In this document: piece by piece, positions 53,903 to 63,962 of the stretch
Position numbering within the stretch: position 1 is the first letter of the stretch
How the letters are laid out: each line of letters starts with the position of its first letter
Assembly (NCBI RefSeq): GCF_019131995.1
Contig: NZ_JAHONA010000007.1
Location: 1-64,000, forward strand
Reading direction: 5' to 3'
Length of the DNA: 64,000 bases
Source: Collinsella aerofaciens
GTDB taxonomy: Bacteria > Actinomycetota > Coriobacteriia > Coriobacteriales > Coriobacteriaceae
Translations under genes and position numbers: made by a program
Notes under the pieces: model-generated
Seen by the model: the letters and a program-made list of their open reading frames with translations, nothing else
Databases searched by the model: none
Told to the model about the DNA's origin: nothing

Positions 53903-54399
53903 TACCACTGACCATTCTGCTGGGCGGCACCCTCGTTAAGCTGCTGGCGACAACGGGTGACGGTGCCGGTCAGGCTCTTGAGGTTCTCCTCGAGGTGCGT
54001 AAAGACCTGCTCGGCGTAATCCTCGGCGGCATAGCGCGTCTCGCGCTCATACTGCTGGGCACGGTCGCGGATGTCGTCGGCCTGCTGCTGCGCTAAGCGG
54101 ACGATCTCCTGCTCGCCGGCAATGGTGAGCGCCTGCTGCTGAGCATCGGCGATGATGGAATCGGCCTGAGCGGCGGCGGAAGCCATAAGCTCCTCGCGCT
54201 CCTTGAGGATACGGCGGGACTTCTGCCATTCCTCGGGATAGCTCATGCGGATCTCGTCGAGGATGTTAAAGAAGACGTCGGCATCGATAACCTTCATCTG
54301 GGCGTTCTTGCCGAACGGCGTCTTAGCCTCTTCGATGAGCCCCTCGAGCTCGTCGACAAGACTCACGATCCTGTCGCCAGGAAAATTCTCGCCCGGCAT
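53902..54399 (-). CDS. DivIVA/SepIVA-like coiled-coil protein
   Basis: A 165-residue, mostly helical protein. The N-terminal segment DRIVSLVDELEGLIEEAK precedes a long coiled coil rich in Ala/Gln/Glu (about 60-150). In mycobacteria the DivIVA-like septation protein SepIVA is encoded beside a DUF177 gene and rnc, which matches the neighbourhood here, so a role in division or envelope placement is inferred. AAAGGAG precedes the ATG at 54399. Confidence 0.7.
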   Translation of the reverse strand: MPGENFPGDRIVSLVDELEGLIEEAKTPFGKNAQMKVIDADVFFNILDEIRMSYPEEWQKSRRILKEREELMASAAAQADSIIADAQQQALTIAGEQEIVRLAQQQADDIRDRAQQYERETRYAAEDYAEQVFTHLEENLKSLTGTVTRCRQQLNEGAAQQNGQW

Positions 54400-54467
54400 C
54401 CGGTCTCCTTTCATAGGTAACATATCATCGTGTTAGTTTACCACATGCCACCAGGCATTAAAAAACG

Positions 54468-54965
54468 TCACGAAAAGCGATGTTTAAGCGCCTTGACCAC
54501 ATTGGGCGGAACAAAATTAGAGACGTCGCTACCGAGCGAGGCAATCTGGCGAACCACCGAGCTCGAGATATAGCCGTACTGCGGCGCACTCATGACAAAG
54601 ATGGACTCCAGCTCGCTATCCAGGCGGTAGTTGAGGTCGGCCTGCTGCAGCTCGTACTCAAAGTCGGTCATGGCACGCAGGCCCTTGACCACGGCTCCTG
54701 CTCCCTGTTCGCGGGCAAAATCGACCAAGAGCCCGGTGAAGGGCAGCACCTCGACGCCGTCAATATCACCGAGCGCCTCACGGGCCAGCGCCACGCGCTC
54801 GTCGAGCATAAACGTGGTGCCGACGCCGTTTTTGCCCTGCGACTCGGCAACGGCCACAATCACGCTGGGAAAGATGCGGCGGGCGCGGCGGATGACGTCG
54901 ATATGGCCAAACGTGATGGGATCGAAGGTGCCCGGGACGATTACGCGGTTAATGGTGTCACTCAT
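54468..54965 (-). CDS. coaD: phosphopantetheine adenylyltransferase
   Basis: Penultimate step of coenzyme A synthesis. The 165 residues have VPGTFDPITFGHIDVIRRA (nucleotidyltransferase GH motif), VKGLRAMTDFEYELQQA and the ISSSVVRQIASLG segment. The start ATG at 54965 has GGAGG 6 nt upstream and overlaps the rsmD end. Confidence 0.96.
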   Translation of the reverse strand: MSDTINRVIVPGTFDPITFGHIDVIRRARRIFPSVIVAVAESQGKNGVGTTFMLDERVALAREALGDIDGVEVLPFTGLLVDFAREQGAGAVVKGLRAMTDFEYELQQADLNYRLDSELESIFVMSAPQYGYISSSVVRQIASLGSDVSNFVPPNVVKALKHRFS

Positions 54966-55587
54966 GGGCATCCTCCGTGGGTGCGTCGCTATCGTTGCCA
55001 TCATCCTCGCCGTTGCCAACCCAGCGAAGCAAGTCAACCGAGGTTATGCCGTAACGCTTCTCGCGCACGGTCTCAAAGCCTGCCGGATGTGCGCCCGTAT
55101 CGGCCGCAGCGTGCTCAAAGAGCGCGTAGGCACCCTGCGACAGCAAGCCTTGCTGAGCCAGGTTCTGCAGCAGCTCCTCGACCGGCTCGGCACCAAAAGC
55201 ATAGGGCGGGTCGAGCAGGACCAGGTCAAAGGGACCGCCCGGCACGCGGCCGCGCGAGGCGCTTGCCAGCACGTCACCCGTCACCACGCGCCAACGCGCA
55301 CGGTCACGGCACAGCGACTCGATATTCTTGGTAATCAGACGAGCAGCGTTGCGATCGATCTCGAACGTGGTGAGCGAGCGGGCACCACGCGAGAGCATCT
55401 CAATGCCCAAGGCGCCGGAGCCGCCAAAGGCATCCAGCACGCGGACCTCGTCCAGATCGAAGTCGAATGCCGACATGACCATAGATGCGCACGCCTCGCG
55501 CACGCGATCGGTCGTGGGGCGGGTGACATCGCGACCACGGGGCTCCTCGATCTTACGACCGCGCCATTCGCCGCCGATGATTCTCAT
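54958..55587 (-). CDS. rsmD: 16S rRNA (guanine966-N2)-methyltransferase RsmD
   Basis: A 209-residue SAM methyltransferase: MRIIGGEWRGRKI, RPTTDRVREA, the SAM site LDAFGGSGALGIEMLSRGA and the catalytic LLDPPYAF. Its start overlaps the recG stop (ATGA), and its end overlaps coaD; the rsmD-coaD pair is widespread. Confidence 0.95.
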   Translation of the reverse strand: MRIIGGEWRGRKIEEPRGRDVTRPTTDRVREACASMVMSAFDFDLDEVRVLDAFGGSGALGIEMLSRGARSLTTFEIDRNAARLITKNIESLCRDRARWRVVTGDVLASASRGRVPGGPFDLVLLDPPYAFGAEPVEELLQNLAQQGLLSQGAYALFEHAAADTGAHPAGFETVREKRYGITSVDLLRWVGNGEDDGNDSDAPTEDAHE

Positions 55588-57761
55588 CCTCCGCTGACCT
55601 CCTTAAAGATGTGTCGATACCGCATGGCGACCGCATCGCGTAGAGGGCGCGTCGCCACGGAGTCAAGGTTGCAAGCATACCGCAAGAGCTCGACCGCGTC
55701 CAAATGAGCCCACTCGATCAATTCCTCGTCGGCATCCAGGTCCACAAAGCGCAAGGTCACGCCGCCATGCTGGCGGTAACCCAGGATTTCGCCCTCGTGG
55801 CGCAGACGCAGGTCCATCTGGGCGAGCGTAAAGCCGTCCGAGGTCTTCTCGAGCGACTGGAGGCGGTCTTGAGCCGCCGACGCGCCGCCGTTGCCCTTGG
55901 AGTGCGTCATGACCAGGCACGTACCCGACACGCTGCCGCGGCCTACGCGCCCGCGCAGCTGATGCAAGGCCGCCAAACCAAAGCGCTCGCCATTCTCGAT
56001 GACCATGACGGTGGTGTTGGGCACGTCAACGCCCACCTCGACCACCGTGGTCGATACGAGCACGTCGATCTCGCCGCGCTTGAAGGCATCGATGACCCGG
56101 TCCTTCTCCCCCGCCGGCATGCGGCCATGAAGACGATCGATGGCAAGCCCCGGTAATGCCAGACGAAGGCGATCGAGCTCGGTCGCCGTGTCATGCAGAG
56201 GCACGGGCACGGTCACGCGGCCTTCGTCGTCGCGAGCGATGCCGGGTACGTCTTCGAGTTCATCGGCCGAATCGCTCGGCTCCACGAGCGGACAGATAAC
56301 ATAGGCTTGCTGCCCCTTTTCGTGCGCCTCGCGGATGGCGCCATAGGCCAGGTCGCGACTCGACTCGGTGAGAACGCGCGTCGTCACGCCGGCACCCGGA
56401 ACGGGGCGATGGCGGATGATGCTCGTATCCAGGTCGCCGTACACCGAAAGCGCCAGCGTACGCGGGATCGGCGTGGCAGTCATGACCAGCAAGTCGGCAC
56501 CCGGGCCTTTTGCGCGCAGGGCGTTACGCTGGCCCACGCCAAAGCGGTGCTGCTCGTCGATCACCACAAGCGACAAATGCCTGAACGTGACGTTCTCCGA
56601 AAGCACCGCATGGGTACCAAAGAGCACGTCGAGCTCGCCAGACTGGAGCCGAGTATGAATCTGTTCACGCTCGGCCGCCGGCGTGGCTCCCGTCAGGAGC
56701 GCCCAAGTCATGCCAGCCTGCGAGAGTAAGGGGCCGGTCTTATCGGCATATTGACGCGCCAGCACGCCCGTGGGCGCCATAACGCAGGCCTGGGTGCTGC
56801 TATCGGCCGCAACCGCCAACGCGCAGGCGGCAACGGCGGTCTTACCGGTACCGACGTCGCCCAGCAGCAGACGGTTCATCACGCGACCGCCATCGCACAT
56901 GTCATGCAGGATGTCTTGAAATGCAGCCTCCTGCTCATCGCTCAGCGAAAACGGCAGGGCCTGTTTAAGCGCAGCCAAATGCTCGCCCGCGGCATGCGCA
57001 TAAGGCACTACGTCGACCATACCGCCGTCATTGCGCAGGCGCAACGCGAGTTGCAGGTAGAGACACTCCTCGTAGGCGAGACGCCGGCGCGCGATGTCGC
57101 GCTCGGCCATGCTCGAGGGAAAGTGAATCGAGCGCAGGGCACGGGCATTGCTCATGAGCTTCCGCTTTGCACGCAGCGGTGCGGGAATGGGATCAAACGG
57201 ATAGGCAGCCACTTCGAGCGCACCGCTCACGATACGGCGCATCCACGCCTGGCTCACACCGTCGCTTACGTAGTGGACCGGCAGGATGGTGCCGGCAGCA
57301 CGCCCCTCCTCGAGCTTCTCGAAGTGCGGGGAGGCCATCTGCTTAAAGCCGTAGGCAAACTCGACCTTGCCCATCACCGCCAGACGGTCGCCCCGTTTGA
57401 GCTGCTGGGCAATCCAAGGCTGACGGAAAAAGGCAACCTGCAGCACGCCCGTCTCGTCCACGAGCGAGACCTCAGTCACCTGCATGCGCGGACGGGGCTG
57501 TTTTTGCACAATACGGTCGACCGTGGCGATGATGGTGCATACGGTGCCGATGGGCGCCATCTCGATGGACCACGAGCGAGTGAAATCCAGGTAGCGATGA
57601 GGAATATGGAGAAGGAGGTCCCCCACCGTCCGAATTCCCAGACGGCGAAGGGCCTCCTCACGTTTACCCGAAACATATTTGAGTCGCGCGATATCCTCAT
57701 CGAGCGCATTGCTCTGGGCAAAGCGCTCCGAGACGCGCGGCACGGAGCACAGCTCGGACAT
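55584..57761 (-). CDS. recG: ATP-dependent DNA helicase RecG
   Basis: Branched-DNA helicase for fork reversal and repair. The 725 residues have an N-terminal wedge/OB domain, helicase motif I LLGDVGTGKTAVAACAL, motif II VVIDEQHRFGVGQ, motif III VMTATPIPRTLAL, motif VI QLRGRVGRGSVSG, and the C-terminal LRHEGEILGYRQHG. Lies between fakA and rsmD. Confidence 0.96.
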   Translation of the reverse strand: MSELCSVPRVSERFAQSNALDEDIARLKYVSGKREEALRRLGIRTVGDLLLHIPHRYLDFTRSWSIEMAPIGTVCTIIATVDRIVQKQPRPRMQVTEVSLVDETGVLQVAFFRQPWIAQQLKRGDRLAVMGKVEFAYGFKQMASPHFEKLEEGRAAGTILPVHYVSDGVSQAWMRRIVSGALEVAAYPFDPIPAPLRAKRKLMSNARALRSIHFPSSMAERDIARRRLAYEECLYLQLALRLRNDGGMVDVVPYAHAAGEHLAALKQALPFSLSDEQEAAFQDILHDMCDGGRVMNRLLLGDVGTGKTAVAACALAVAADSSTQACVMAPTGVLARQYADKTGPLLSQAGMTWALLTGATPAAEREQIHTRLQSGELDVLFGTHAVLSENVTFRHLSLVVIDEQHRFGVGQRNALRAKGPGADLLVMTATPIPRTLALSVYGDLDTSIIRHRPVPGAGVTTRVLTESSRDLAYGAIREAHEKGQQAYVICPLVEPSDSADELEDVPGIARDDEGRVTVPVPLHDTATELDRLRLALPGLAIDRLHGRMPAGEKDRVIDAFKRGEIDVLVSTTVVEVGVDVPNTTVMVIENGERFGLAALHQLRGRVGRGSVSGTCLVMTHSKGNGGASAAQDRLQSLEKTSDGFTLAQMDLRLRHEGEILGYRQHGGVTLRFVDLDADEELIEWAHLDAVELLRYACNLDSVATRPLRDAVAMRYRHIFKEVSGG

Positions 57762-57771
57762 GGCCAGTTGC

Positions 57772-59433
57772 CTACTCGATCGAGAAGATCACAGGATAGA
57801 GCGGCTGCTCGCCACGATGGGCATCAATCTCCAGATCGGGCTGAGCCTCCTCGATGGCGTCGACGATCTCCTGGAAGGCCTCATCGGACAAATCCTCGCC
57901 AGCCAGAATCGTCAGCGCGTCGCCCTCCTCTTCCTCCTGCATGCGGTTGATGCAGTCGAGCGTGACCTGCTTCACGTCGGAGCCGACCACATCGATGGAG
58001 CCGGCGATGATACCCATGACGTCACCGGAGTGAATCGGCGAGCCGTCGGAGGCGCTGGAATCGCGCACGGCACGGGTGACCTCGCCATCGCGGACCTCGC
58101 TGATGGCATCGACCATAGCGGCAACAGCATCCTCGAGCTCGGAATCGGGCAGGACCGCGAACAGCGCGGAGAAGGCCTGCGGGACGGTCTTGGTGGGAAC
58201 GACGGCAACCTTCTTGTCGGTGCAGGCAGAGGCAGCGGCCTCGGCAGCCATGCGGATGTTGCCGTTGTTGGGCAGGATGATGACCGAGGTCGCGTTGACC
58301 TGGTCGACGGCGCCCAGCAAGTCGGCGGTCGAGGGGTTCATGGTCTGGCCACCCGACACGATCACATCGACGCCGAGGGACTTGAGGATGTCAGCCTCAC
58401 CAGAGCCAGCCGCAACGGCGACAAAGCCCAGAGCCTTCGCGGGCTCGGCAGACTTCTCCTGGTCCTCATGGATCTTAGCGGTGCGGTCGTGGGCCTCCAT
58501 CTCCATGTTGTGGATAAAGACCTCATAGATCTGACCGAGCTGCAGCATATGCTCGAGCACCAGGTTGGGGGTGTTGGAGTGCACGTGGATCTTGTAGTCG
58601 GGGTAGGCGCCCACGAGCAGCTCACAGTCGCCCATAGAGCCCAGGAACTTCAGGCACTCGTCCTCGTCAAAGGGAGCATCGGCCTTAAAGAGGAACTCGT
58701 TGCAGTAGCGGAACTCCGAGCCCTCCCAGTCGTCGTTAGCCTCGATCTCAACACGGCCAAGAGCGGCATCGCGAGCAGAGCCGGCGGAATCGAACGTAGC
58801 GGAGAAATCCTCGACCACGGTGCTGCGGCCAAGGGCGGCGGCAACAAAGTTCTCCAAGAAGATGGCAAAGCCAAAGGCGCCGGAGTCGACCACGCCGTTC
58901 TCCTTGAGGACGGGCAGCAGGTCGGGCGTGCGGGCGACGGACTGGTAGGCCTCGACGACGATGGCGTCGAGCGCATCCTCGGCAGAGAACTTCTTCTTCT
59001 CGCACTCGTCTGCCTTCGTCGAAACATCACGCAGGACCGTGAGGATCGTGCCCTCGATGGGCTTACGAACAGCCTGGAAGGCAACCTTGACGGCACGACG
59101 GAAGGCGAAGGCGATATTGGCGGACGTAATGGGCTCATCGGCAGAGACAAGGCCCTCGGCCACGCCGCGCAAGATCTGCGAGGTGATGACGCCGGAGTTG
59201 CCGCGGGCGCCCATCAGGGAGCCGTGGGTGATGGCGCCAGCAATGGCCTCCATGTCGGCATCGGCGGGAAGGGCGGAAAGCTCCTTGGTCACCGAGGCGA
59301 GCGTAAGCGACATGTTGGTGCCGGTGTCACCGTCGGGTACGGGGAAGACGTTGAGCTTGTTGATCTCCTCGGCCTTGTCGGAAACGGCAGCCGCAGCGAT
59401 CGGAAAACAGGTGCGAATGGTCTTTGCAATCAT
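57772..59433 (-). CDS. fakA: fatty acid kinase catalytic subunit (DAK2 domain, FakA/YloV)
   Basis: A 553-residue protein with an N-terminal DAK2/DhaL domain (NKLNVFPVPDGDTGTNMSLT; GARGNSGVITSQILRG) and a C-terminal FakA domain. With a FakB lipid-binding partner (not in this window) it phosphorylates fatty acids. Directly downstream of an Asp23 gene, the conserved yloU-yloV arrangement. No strong ribosome site is seen before the ATG at 59433. Confidence 0.92.
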   Translation of the reverse strand: MIAKTIRTCFPIAAAAVSDKAEEINKLNVFPVPDGDTGTNMSLTLASVTKELSALPADADMEAIAGAITHGSLMGARGNSGVITSQILRGVAEGLVSADEPITSANIAFAFRRAVKVAFQAVRKPIEGTILTVLRDVSTKADECEKKKFSAEDALDAIVVEAYQSVARTPDLLPVLKENGVVDSGAFGFAIFLENFVAAALGRSTVVEDFSATFDSAGSARDAALGRVEIEANDDWEGSEFRYCNEFLFKADAPFDEDECLKFLGSMGDCELLVGAYPDYKIHVHSNTPNLVLEHMLQLGQIYEVFIHNMEMEAHDRTAKIHEDQEKSAEPAKALGFVAVAAGSGEADILKSLGVDVIVSGGQTMNPSTADLLGAVDQVNATSVIILPNNGNIRMAAEAAASACTDKKVAVVPTKTVPQAFSALFAVLPDSELEDAVAAMVDAISEVRDGEVTRAVRDSSASDGSPIHSGDVMGIIAGSIDVVGSDVKQVTLDCINRMQEEEEGDALTILAGEDLSDEAFQEIVDAIEEAQPDLEIDAHRGEQPLYPVIFSIE

Positions 59434-59460
59434 AAGTGATGAAATCTCCGTATTCGGATG

Positions 59461-59817
59461 CTAGTTCAGACGGCTCTTGAGCGCGTCGATGTGAATGCCG
59501 ATCTTAAGGCTGGCGGGATCGATTTGGGCGATCTCCTGCAGGGTGAAGGCGACGGAGCTCGAAAGATTGTGGCAGACGGACTTCATGTTGACGCCGTTCT
59601 CGAGCACGACGTGAAGGTCGACCGTAAGGCCGTTCTCGTCGGCGGAAACAAGCACGCCCTTGCGGAGGCGCTGGCCGGCAAGCAGGCGCACGCTCTCGGC
59701 GCCCTGCAGCTGTTCGGCCATACCGACGACGCCGTAGCACGTCATCGCGGCATAACCGGCAATATCGGCAATAACGTCGTTCGAGACGCTCAGGCTGCCG
59801 TTAATGGTCTCAGACAC
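59461..59817 (-). CDS. Asp23/Gls24-family protein (copy 2, YloU-like)
   Basis: A 118-residue Asp23 domain protein (SVSNDVIADIAGYAAMTCYGVVGM; TVDLHVVLENGVNM). The start is GTG at 59817, with AAGGAG 6 nt upstream; the frame to 59850 spans that site. Its partner gene is fakA. Confidence 0.88.
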   Translation of the reverse strand: MSETINGSLSVSNDVIADIAGYAAMTCYGVVGMAEQLQGAESVRLLAGQRLRKGVLVSADENGLTVDLHVVLENGVNMKSVCHNLSSSVAFTLQEIAQIDPASLKIGIHIDALKSRLN

Positions 59818-59974
59818 AAGAATCTCCTTTTCTGGTGCTCGCGGCACCATGTCGTGGGAGCAATCATTCCAACATTTTACAACGACCGCGCCATGTTAAG
59901 GCCACGGGGTTCGCGATTACATCCTCGACACGAAATGTTGATACGGTAACGTTCGCCACCGGTGATCGCGGCAT

Positions 59975-60007
59975 GAAAAAACCCGCCGCATAAGCGACGG
60001 GTTTTAA
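59975..60007 (-). terminator. intrinsic terminator of the tRNA-Asn genes
   Basis: On the minus strand AAAACCCG pairs with CGGGTTTT, with an inner GC/GC step, followed by further T. Confidence 0.85.
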
Positions 60008-60011
60008 AACC

Positions 60012-60086
60012 TGGCTCCCCGGGTAGGACTCGAACCTACAACAGCGCGGTTAACAGCCGCGTGCTCTACCATTGAGCTACCGAGGA
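60012..60086 (-). tRNA. tRNA-Asn (GTT), copy 2
   Basis: 75 nt including an encoded CCA. Acceptor TCCTCGG/CCGGGGA, anticodon stem CGCGG/CCGCG around CTGTTAA (anticodon GTT), T arm GTAGG-TTCGAGT-CCTAC. Identical to the copy at 60120-60194. Confidence 0.97.
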
Positions 60087-60119
60087 ATTTAAAGCCCAAC
60101 GGAAAGGGCTGGAAAATTC

Positions 60120-60194
60120 TGGCTCCCCGGGTAGGACTCGAACCTACAACAGCGCGGTTAACAGCCGCGTGCTCTACCATTGAGCTACCGAGGA
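60120..60194 (-). tRNA. tRNA-Asn (GTT), copy 1
   Basis: Identical 75-nt sequence to 60012-60086, 33 nt upstream of it in the direction of transcription. The two are probably co-transcribed and end in the terminator at 59975-60007. Confidence 0.97.
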
Positions 60195-60279
60195 ATAGGT
60201 GCGTGCTCTCAAGCAACGAAGTTTATTATACGGACGATTGGGCGAAGGGCAAGAACTTTTTTAAGAAATTTTCCGACCC

Positions 60280-60333
60280 AGTCGTTGGGGACGTTCTTAA
60301 ACGACTAGTCATTTAAGAACGTCCCCAACGACT
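60280..60333. repeat. palindrome with perfect 22-bp arms between rpoD and tRNA-Asn
   Basis: Arms at 60280-60301 and 60312-60333 (core GTTGGGGACGTTCTTAA) surround CGACTAGTCA, itself holding the 8-bp palindrome GACTAGTC. No coding content. Confidence 0.8.
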
Positions 60334-60335
60334 AC

Positions 60336-60371
60336 ATAAAGCGCCCTCAAGCGGATGTGCTTGAGGGCGCC
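60336..60371 (-). terminator. intrinsic terminator of rpoD
   Basis: GCGCCCTCAAGC (60341-60352) pairs perfectly with GCTTGAGGGCGC (60359-60370), then TTTATG on the minus strand. Confidence 0.85.
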
Positions 60372-60381
60372 TCTTGCTTGA

Positions 60382-61722
60382 CTAGCTTTCGATGTAGTCC
60401 TTCAGCTTGCTCGAGCGGCTCGGGTGGCGGAGCTTGGCCAGGGTCTTGGACTCGATCTGGCGGATACGCTCGCGCGTGACGCCAAACTCGCGACCGACTT
60501 CCTCGAGCGTGCGGGGATGTCCGTCGACGAGACCAAAGCGCAGCTCGATAACCTTGCGCTCACGATCGGCAAGCGAATCGAGCACCTGGGTGAGCTGCTC
60601 CTGCAGCATGGAGAAGCTGGCGGCATCGGGCGGAACGATAGCCTGGGAGTCCTCGATGAAGTCACCCAGCTGGGAATCCTCTTCCTCACCGATCGGGGTC
60701 TCGAGCGACACGGGCTCCTGCGAAATCTTCTGGATCTCGCGGACGCGGTCGGCGCTCATGTCCATCTCAGCACCGATCTCCTCAGGGGTCGGGTCGCGAC
60801 CCAGATCCTGGAGGAGCTGGCGTTGCACGCGGACGAGCTTGTTGATGGTCTCGACCATGTGCACGGGAATACGAATGGTACGGGCCTGGTCGGCAATAGC
60901 GCGCGTAATGGCCTGACGGATCCACCACGTGGCGTACGTGGAGAACTTGAAGCCCTTCTGGTAGTCGAACTTCTCGACGGCGCGGATCAGACCGAGGTTG
61001 CCCTCCTGGATCAGATCCAGGAACAGCATGCCACGGCCGACATAGCGCTTGGCGATGGAGACGACCAGACGCAGGTTTGCGCTGATGAGCGCTTGCTTGG
61101 CCTCAAGACCAACGTTCTCAATACGCGTAAGACGACGCATCTCGGAGCGTGTGAGTTCAATCTCGCCTGCATCGGCAGCCTCGAGCTTCTCGGTAGCCTC
61201 GAGACCGGCCTCGATCTTCATGGCCAGATCGACCTCTTCAGATGCGGTCAGCAGGTCGACCTTACCGATCTCCTTGAGGTACATACGAACCGGGTCGCCG
61301 GTCAGCATCACCGTGGAGGCATCGATGCCGCGCACGCGCGAACGCGAACGGGACGTGCGCACGGTGCGCTTCTTCTTGCTCTTGGAAGAGCCCATCTCGG
61401 CATCGGCCTGGCGGGCCATCTTAAGCTCGTGATCGTCAAGCGAGCCGGAATCGTGCTCGTCATCGTCGAAATCGTCGGTATCGTTATCGTCATCGTCGAC
61501 GCCCATCGGGGCGTCGTCGTTTCCGCTCGCGGAGATAATCTGGATGCCGCTGTTGCGCAGCGCGGAATACACCGCGTTGAGCTGCTCATCGGAGACATCG
61601 ATATCCTTCAGGGCGACCTGAATCTCGTCCTCGGTTACCGAAGTCCTGTTTGAGCCGTTGCCCATGAGCTTTGCAACGTAGGATTCCAGCCCAGTACCCG
61701 TGCTCTCAGTCTTTTTTGGCAC
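60382..61722 (-). CDS. rpoD: principal RNA polymerase sigma factor
   Basis: A 446-residue house-keeping sigma-70. Regions 1.2-2 ([60 protein letters not shown] read in segments), region 3 and region 4 ([20 protein letters not shown]) are all present. The N-terminus carries a short 1.1-like part, then an Asp-rich stretch followed by a Lys/Arg/Ser-rich stretch (about 75-130), as in actinobacterial HrdB-like sigmas. It lies downstream of dnaG. Confidence 0.97.
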   Translation of the reverse strand: MPKKTESTGTGLESYVAKLMGNGSNRTSVTEDEIQVALKDIDVSDEQLNAVYSALRNSGIQIISASGNDDAPMGVDDDDNDTDDFDDDEHDSGSLDDHELKMARQADAEMGSSKSKKKRTVRTSRSRSRVRGIDASTVMLTGDPVRMYLKEIGKVDLLTASEEVDLAMKIEAGLEATEKLEAADAGEIELTRSEMRRLTRIENVGLEAKQALISANLRLVVSIAKRYVGRGMLFLDLIQEGNLGLIRAVEKFDYQKGFKFSTYATWWIRQAITRAIADQARTIRIPVHMVETINKLVRVQRQLLQDLGRDPTPEEIGAEMDMSADRVREIQKISQEPVSLETPIGEEEDSQLGDFIEDSQAIVPPDAASFSMLQEQLTQVLDSLADRERKVIELRFGLVDGHPRTLEEVGREFGVTRERIRQIESKTLAKLRHPSRSSKLKDYIES

Positions 61723-61832
61723 AGATTCTCCCTTCGTAGTCCACAGGACTCAATACTTTAGCACACACAAAGACGTCTATACCCAAAATAAAGACAGGAT
61801 ATAGGCGAGAATACGCTGGTTGACCACAACAT

Positions 61833-63962
61833 CTAGGCCTGATCGGCACCTGCGGTCTCCAAACCGATCAAACGGAACGGGTCGGCCACGCCACCAATCG
61901 ACTTTTGGAGCTCGCGCTGGCGCTGTGAATCTTGCACCGCCTGCATCGTTAGCACGCGACGGGCCTCATCGTCGAGTGAACGGTCCTGACGCAACTTGGC
62001 CTGCGCAGCTCGCATGCGACGTTTGATGGTGTAGAGCTCGAGCGTATCGAGCATAAAGACGATGTTCGTCTCGGTCGGGTGCTTGCTCGTTGCCGAGATG
62101 CGCCCGGCGCTGACAAGCGACGCCGCCTCGGGACACACCGCGCGCGCCGCATCCATGCAGGCAGCAGGATCGGTGCCCGGCGGCGTTGCCAGCACGGCCC
62201 ACGCAATGGACTCGTGACGCGGGTCGACCCACTCGATAGAACAAATGCGATCGGCATAGGTGCGGAACAGATCGGGATAGCTCGTGAGCATGGTCAGCAG
62301 CTCGCGCTCCCCCGCCAGGGATTTCCGCTCCAGATCGGTCAAAACGATCGGCATCGACGGAGCCGCCGCCGCGCTTGGACTATCGGCAACGGGTGCCGCG
62401 CTTTCCATTCCCGCCGGCACATCGATTGGCGGCAGATCCTCGTCGACCTCAACCGGCGCGGCCCCATAGGCATCAAGCGGAACGTAGTCGTACGGGTCCT
62501 CCTCGACCGGTGCGGACACCGGCGGCGTCGCACCCGCGGCCCAGGCACCGCGACCGGCACTGCGCGCACCAGCCGCACCGCCGCCCGAGCTTCGTCCCTG
62601 CGAACCGCCCGCGCGCTCAGCTTGCGCGCGTTGACGCTCGTAGTTCTGCTCACGCCGACGCTCGGCATCCTCACGCTTGGCGATATCGCGAAACACGCGG
62701 CCCGAACTCGCGCGCACGGTCTCCAGGTCCAAACCCAACAGGTCGGCAATCTGAATAAAGTACGTGTCGATCATATAGCTGTCGCGCAGCGGATAGATGA
62801 GCGTCAGCGCATCCTCGAGCGCTTTGGCGCGACCGCCCGGCGTGGTAATGTCGCTCGACTCCTGCAGCGAACGATAGACAAAGTCCATGAGGGGCTCGGC
62901 CGTGTCAATGCGCGCCTGCAGCGCCTCGCCGCCATGCGCCGTGATGAACTCCATGGGGTCGTTGCCGTCGGGCAGCACCACACAGCGGAGGTCCATCGAA
63001 TCCTGCTCGATAAACTGAATCGCGCGGCGCGCGGCCTTTTGACCGGCGGCGTCGCCATCAAACATATATACAATGCGCTTGGCAAAGCGGGTGAGTGTCT
63101 TTACGTGATGCTCCGTCAGCGCCGTGCCCAGGGTGGCGACGACGTTTTTGATCCCCGCCTCCCAGCAGGCGATGCAATCGGTATAGCCCTCCACCACGAT
63201 GGCAGTATCCTGAGCAACGATAAACTCCTTGGCCCAGTTAAAGCCGTAGAGGTTTCGCTTTTTATGAAACACGCTCGTCTCGGCGGTGTTGAGGTACTTA
63301 GGCTGACCATCGCCCATGATGCGCCCGCCAAAGGCGATATTGTGACCCTGCTCATCAAAGATGGGAAACATCACACGGTCGTAAAAACGGTCGGCAAGCT
63401 GTCCGCGCCCACGGCTCACGGCCACGTTGGCGTCAATCATCTCCTGCGGGGTAAAGCCCGCCTGAGACAGGTGCGAAACCAGCGCGTTGCGACCAGGCGC
63501 AAAACCCAGGCAGTAGCGTCGGCAGACATCGCCACCCATACCGCGGCTGGCAAAGTACTCGCGCGGACGGCTGTCCTTACCGCGCATAAGCATGGTGTGG
63601 TAGAACTGAGCCGTCTCGGCGCACAGATCATAGATGCGGGCGCGCTTGGTGCCGCGATCGCGCTGCGCACCGGTATCGTGCAGTTCAATGCCCGCACGAT
63701 CAGCCAAATAGCGGATCGACTCGGGAAAACTCAGGTTCTCGCGCTTCATGATATAGGTAAAGACGTCGCCGCCCTCGCCGCAGCCAAAGCAGTGCCACAC
63801 CTGCGTAGCAGGGATAATGTGAAACGACGGGGTCTTTTCGCCATGGAACGGGCAGCAGCCCCAAAACTCATGGCCGCGGGGCTTGAGCTCAACCGTTTCC
63901 TGCACGATGGCAACCAAGTCCGACGCCGCGCGTACTTGATCTTTTTCCTCATCGCTAATCAC
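61833..63962 (-). CDS. dnaG: DNA primase
   Basis: Makes RNA primers for replication. The 709 residues have the zinc-binding domain (CCPFHGEKTPSFHI; CFGCGEGGDVFT), the TOPRIM core (EGYTDCIACWEAGI; MFDGDAAGQKAARRA), a Gly/Ala/Pro-rich linker (about 470-560) and a C-terminal DnaB-interaction domain. GTG at 63962 is preferred since a G-rich ribosome site lies about 9 nt upstream; another GTG is at 63983. Upstream genes lie beyond the window. Confidence 0.95.
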   Translation of the reverse strand: MISDEEKDQVRAASDLVAIVQETVELKPRGHEFWGCCPFHGEKTPSFHIIPATQVWHCFGCGEGGDVFTYIMKRENLSFPESIRYLADRAGIELHDTGAQRDRGTKRARIYDLCAETAQFYHTMLMRGKDSRPREYFASRGMGGDVCRRYCLGFAPGRNALVSHLSQAGFTPQEMIDANVAVSRGRGQLADRFYDRVMFPIFDEQGHNIAFGGRIMGDGQPKYLNTAETSVFHKKRNLYGFNWAKEFIVAQDTAIVVEGYTDCIACWEAGIKNVVATLGTALTEHHVKTLTRFAKRIVYMFDGDAAGQKAARRAIQFIEQDSMDLRCVVLPDGNDPMEFITAHGGEALQARIDTAEPLMDFVYRSLQESSDITTPGGRAKALEDALTLIYPLRDSYMIDTYFIQIADLLGLDLETVRASSGRVFRDIAKREDAERRREQNYERQRAQAERAGGSQGRSSGGGAAGARSAGRGAWAAGATPPVSAPVEEDPYDYVPLDAYGAAPVEVDEDLPPIDVPAGMESAAPVADSPSAAAAPSMPIVLTDLERKSLAGERELLTMLTSYPDLFRTYADRICSIEWVDPRHESIAWAVLATPPGTDPAACMDAARAVCPEAASLVSAGRISATSKHPTETNIVFMLDTLELYTIKRRMRAAQAKLRQDRSLDDEARRVLTMQAVQDSQRQRELQKSIGGVADPFRLIGLETAGADQA

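Noticed and set aside
60004..60216. 70-codon minus-strand frame with a repeated GSSMVEHAAVNRAVVGSSPTRGAR segment
   Set aside because: It is translation of the two identical tRNA-Asn genes; the repeat is the tRNA sequence, not a protein.
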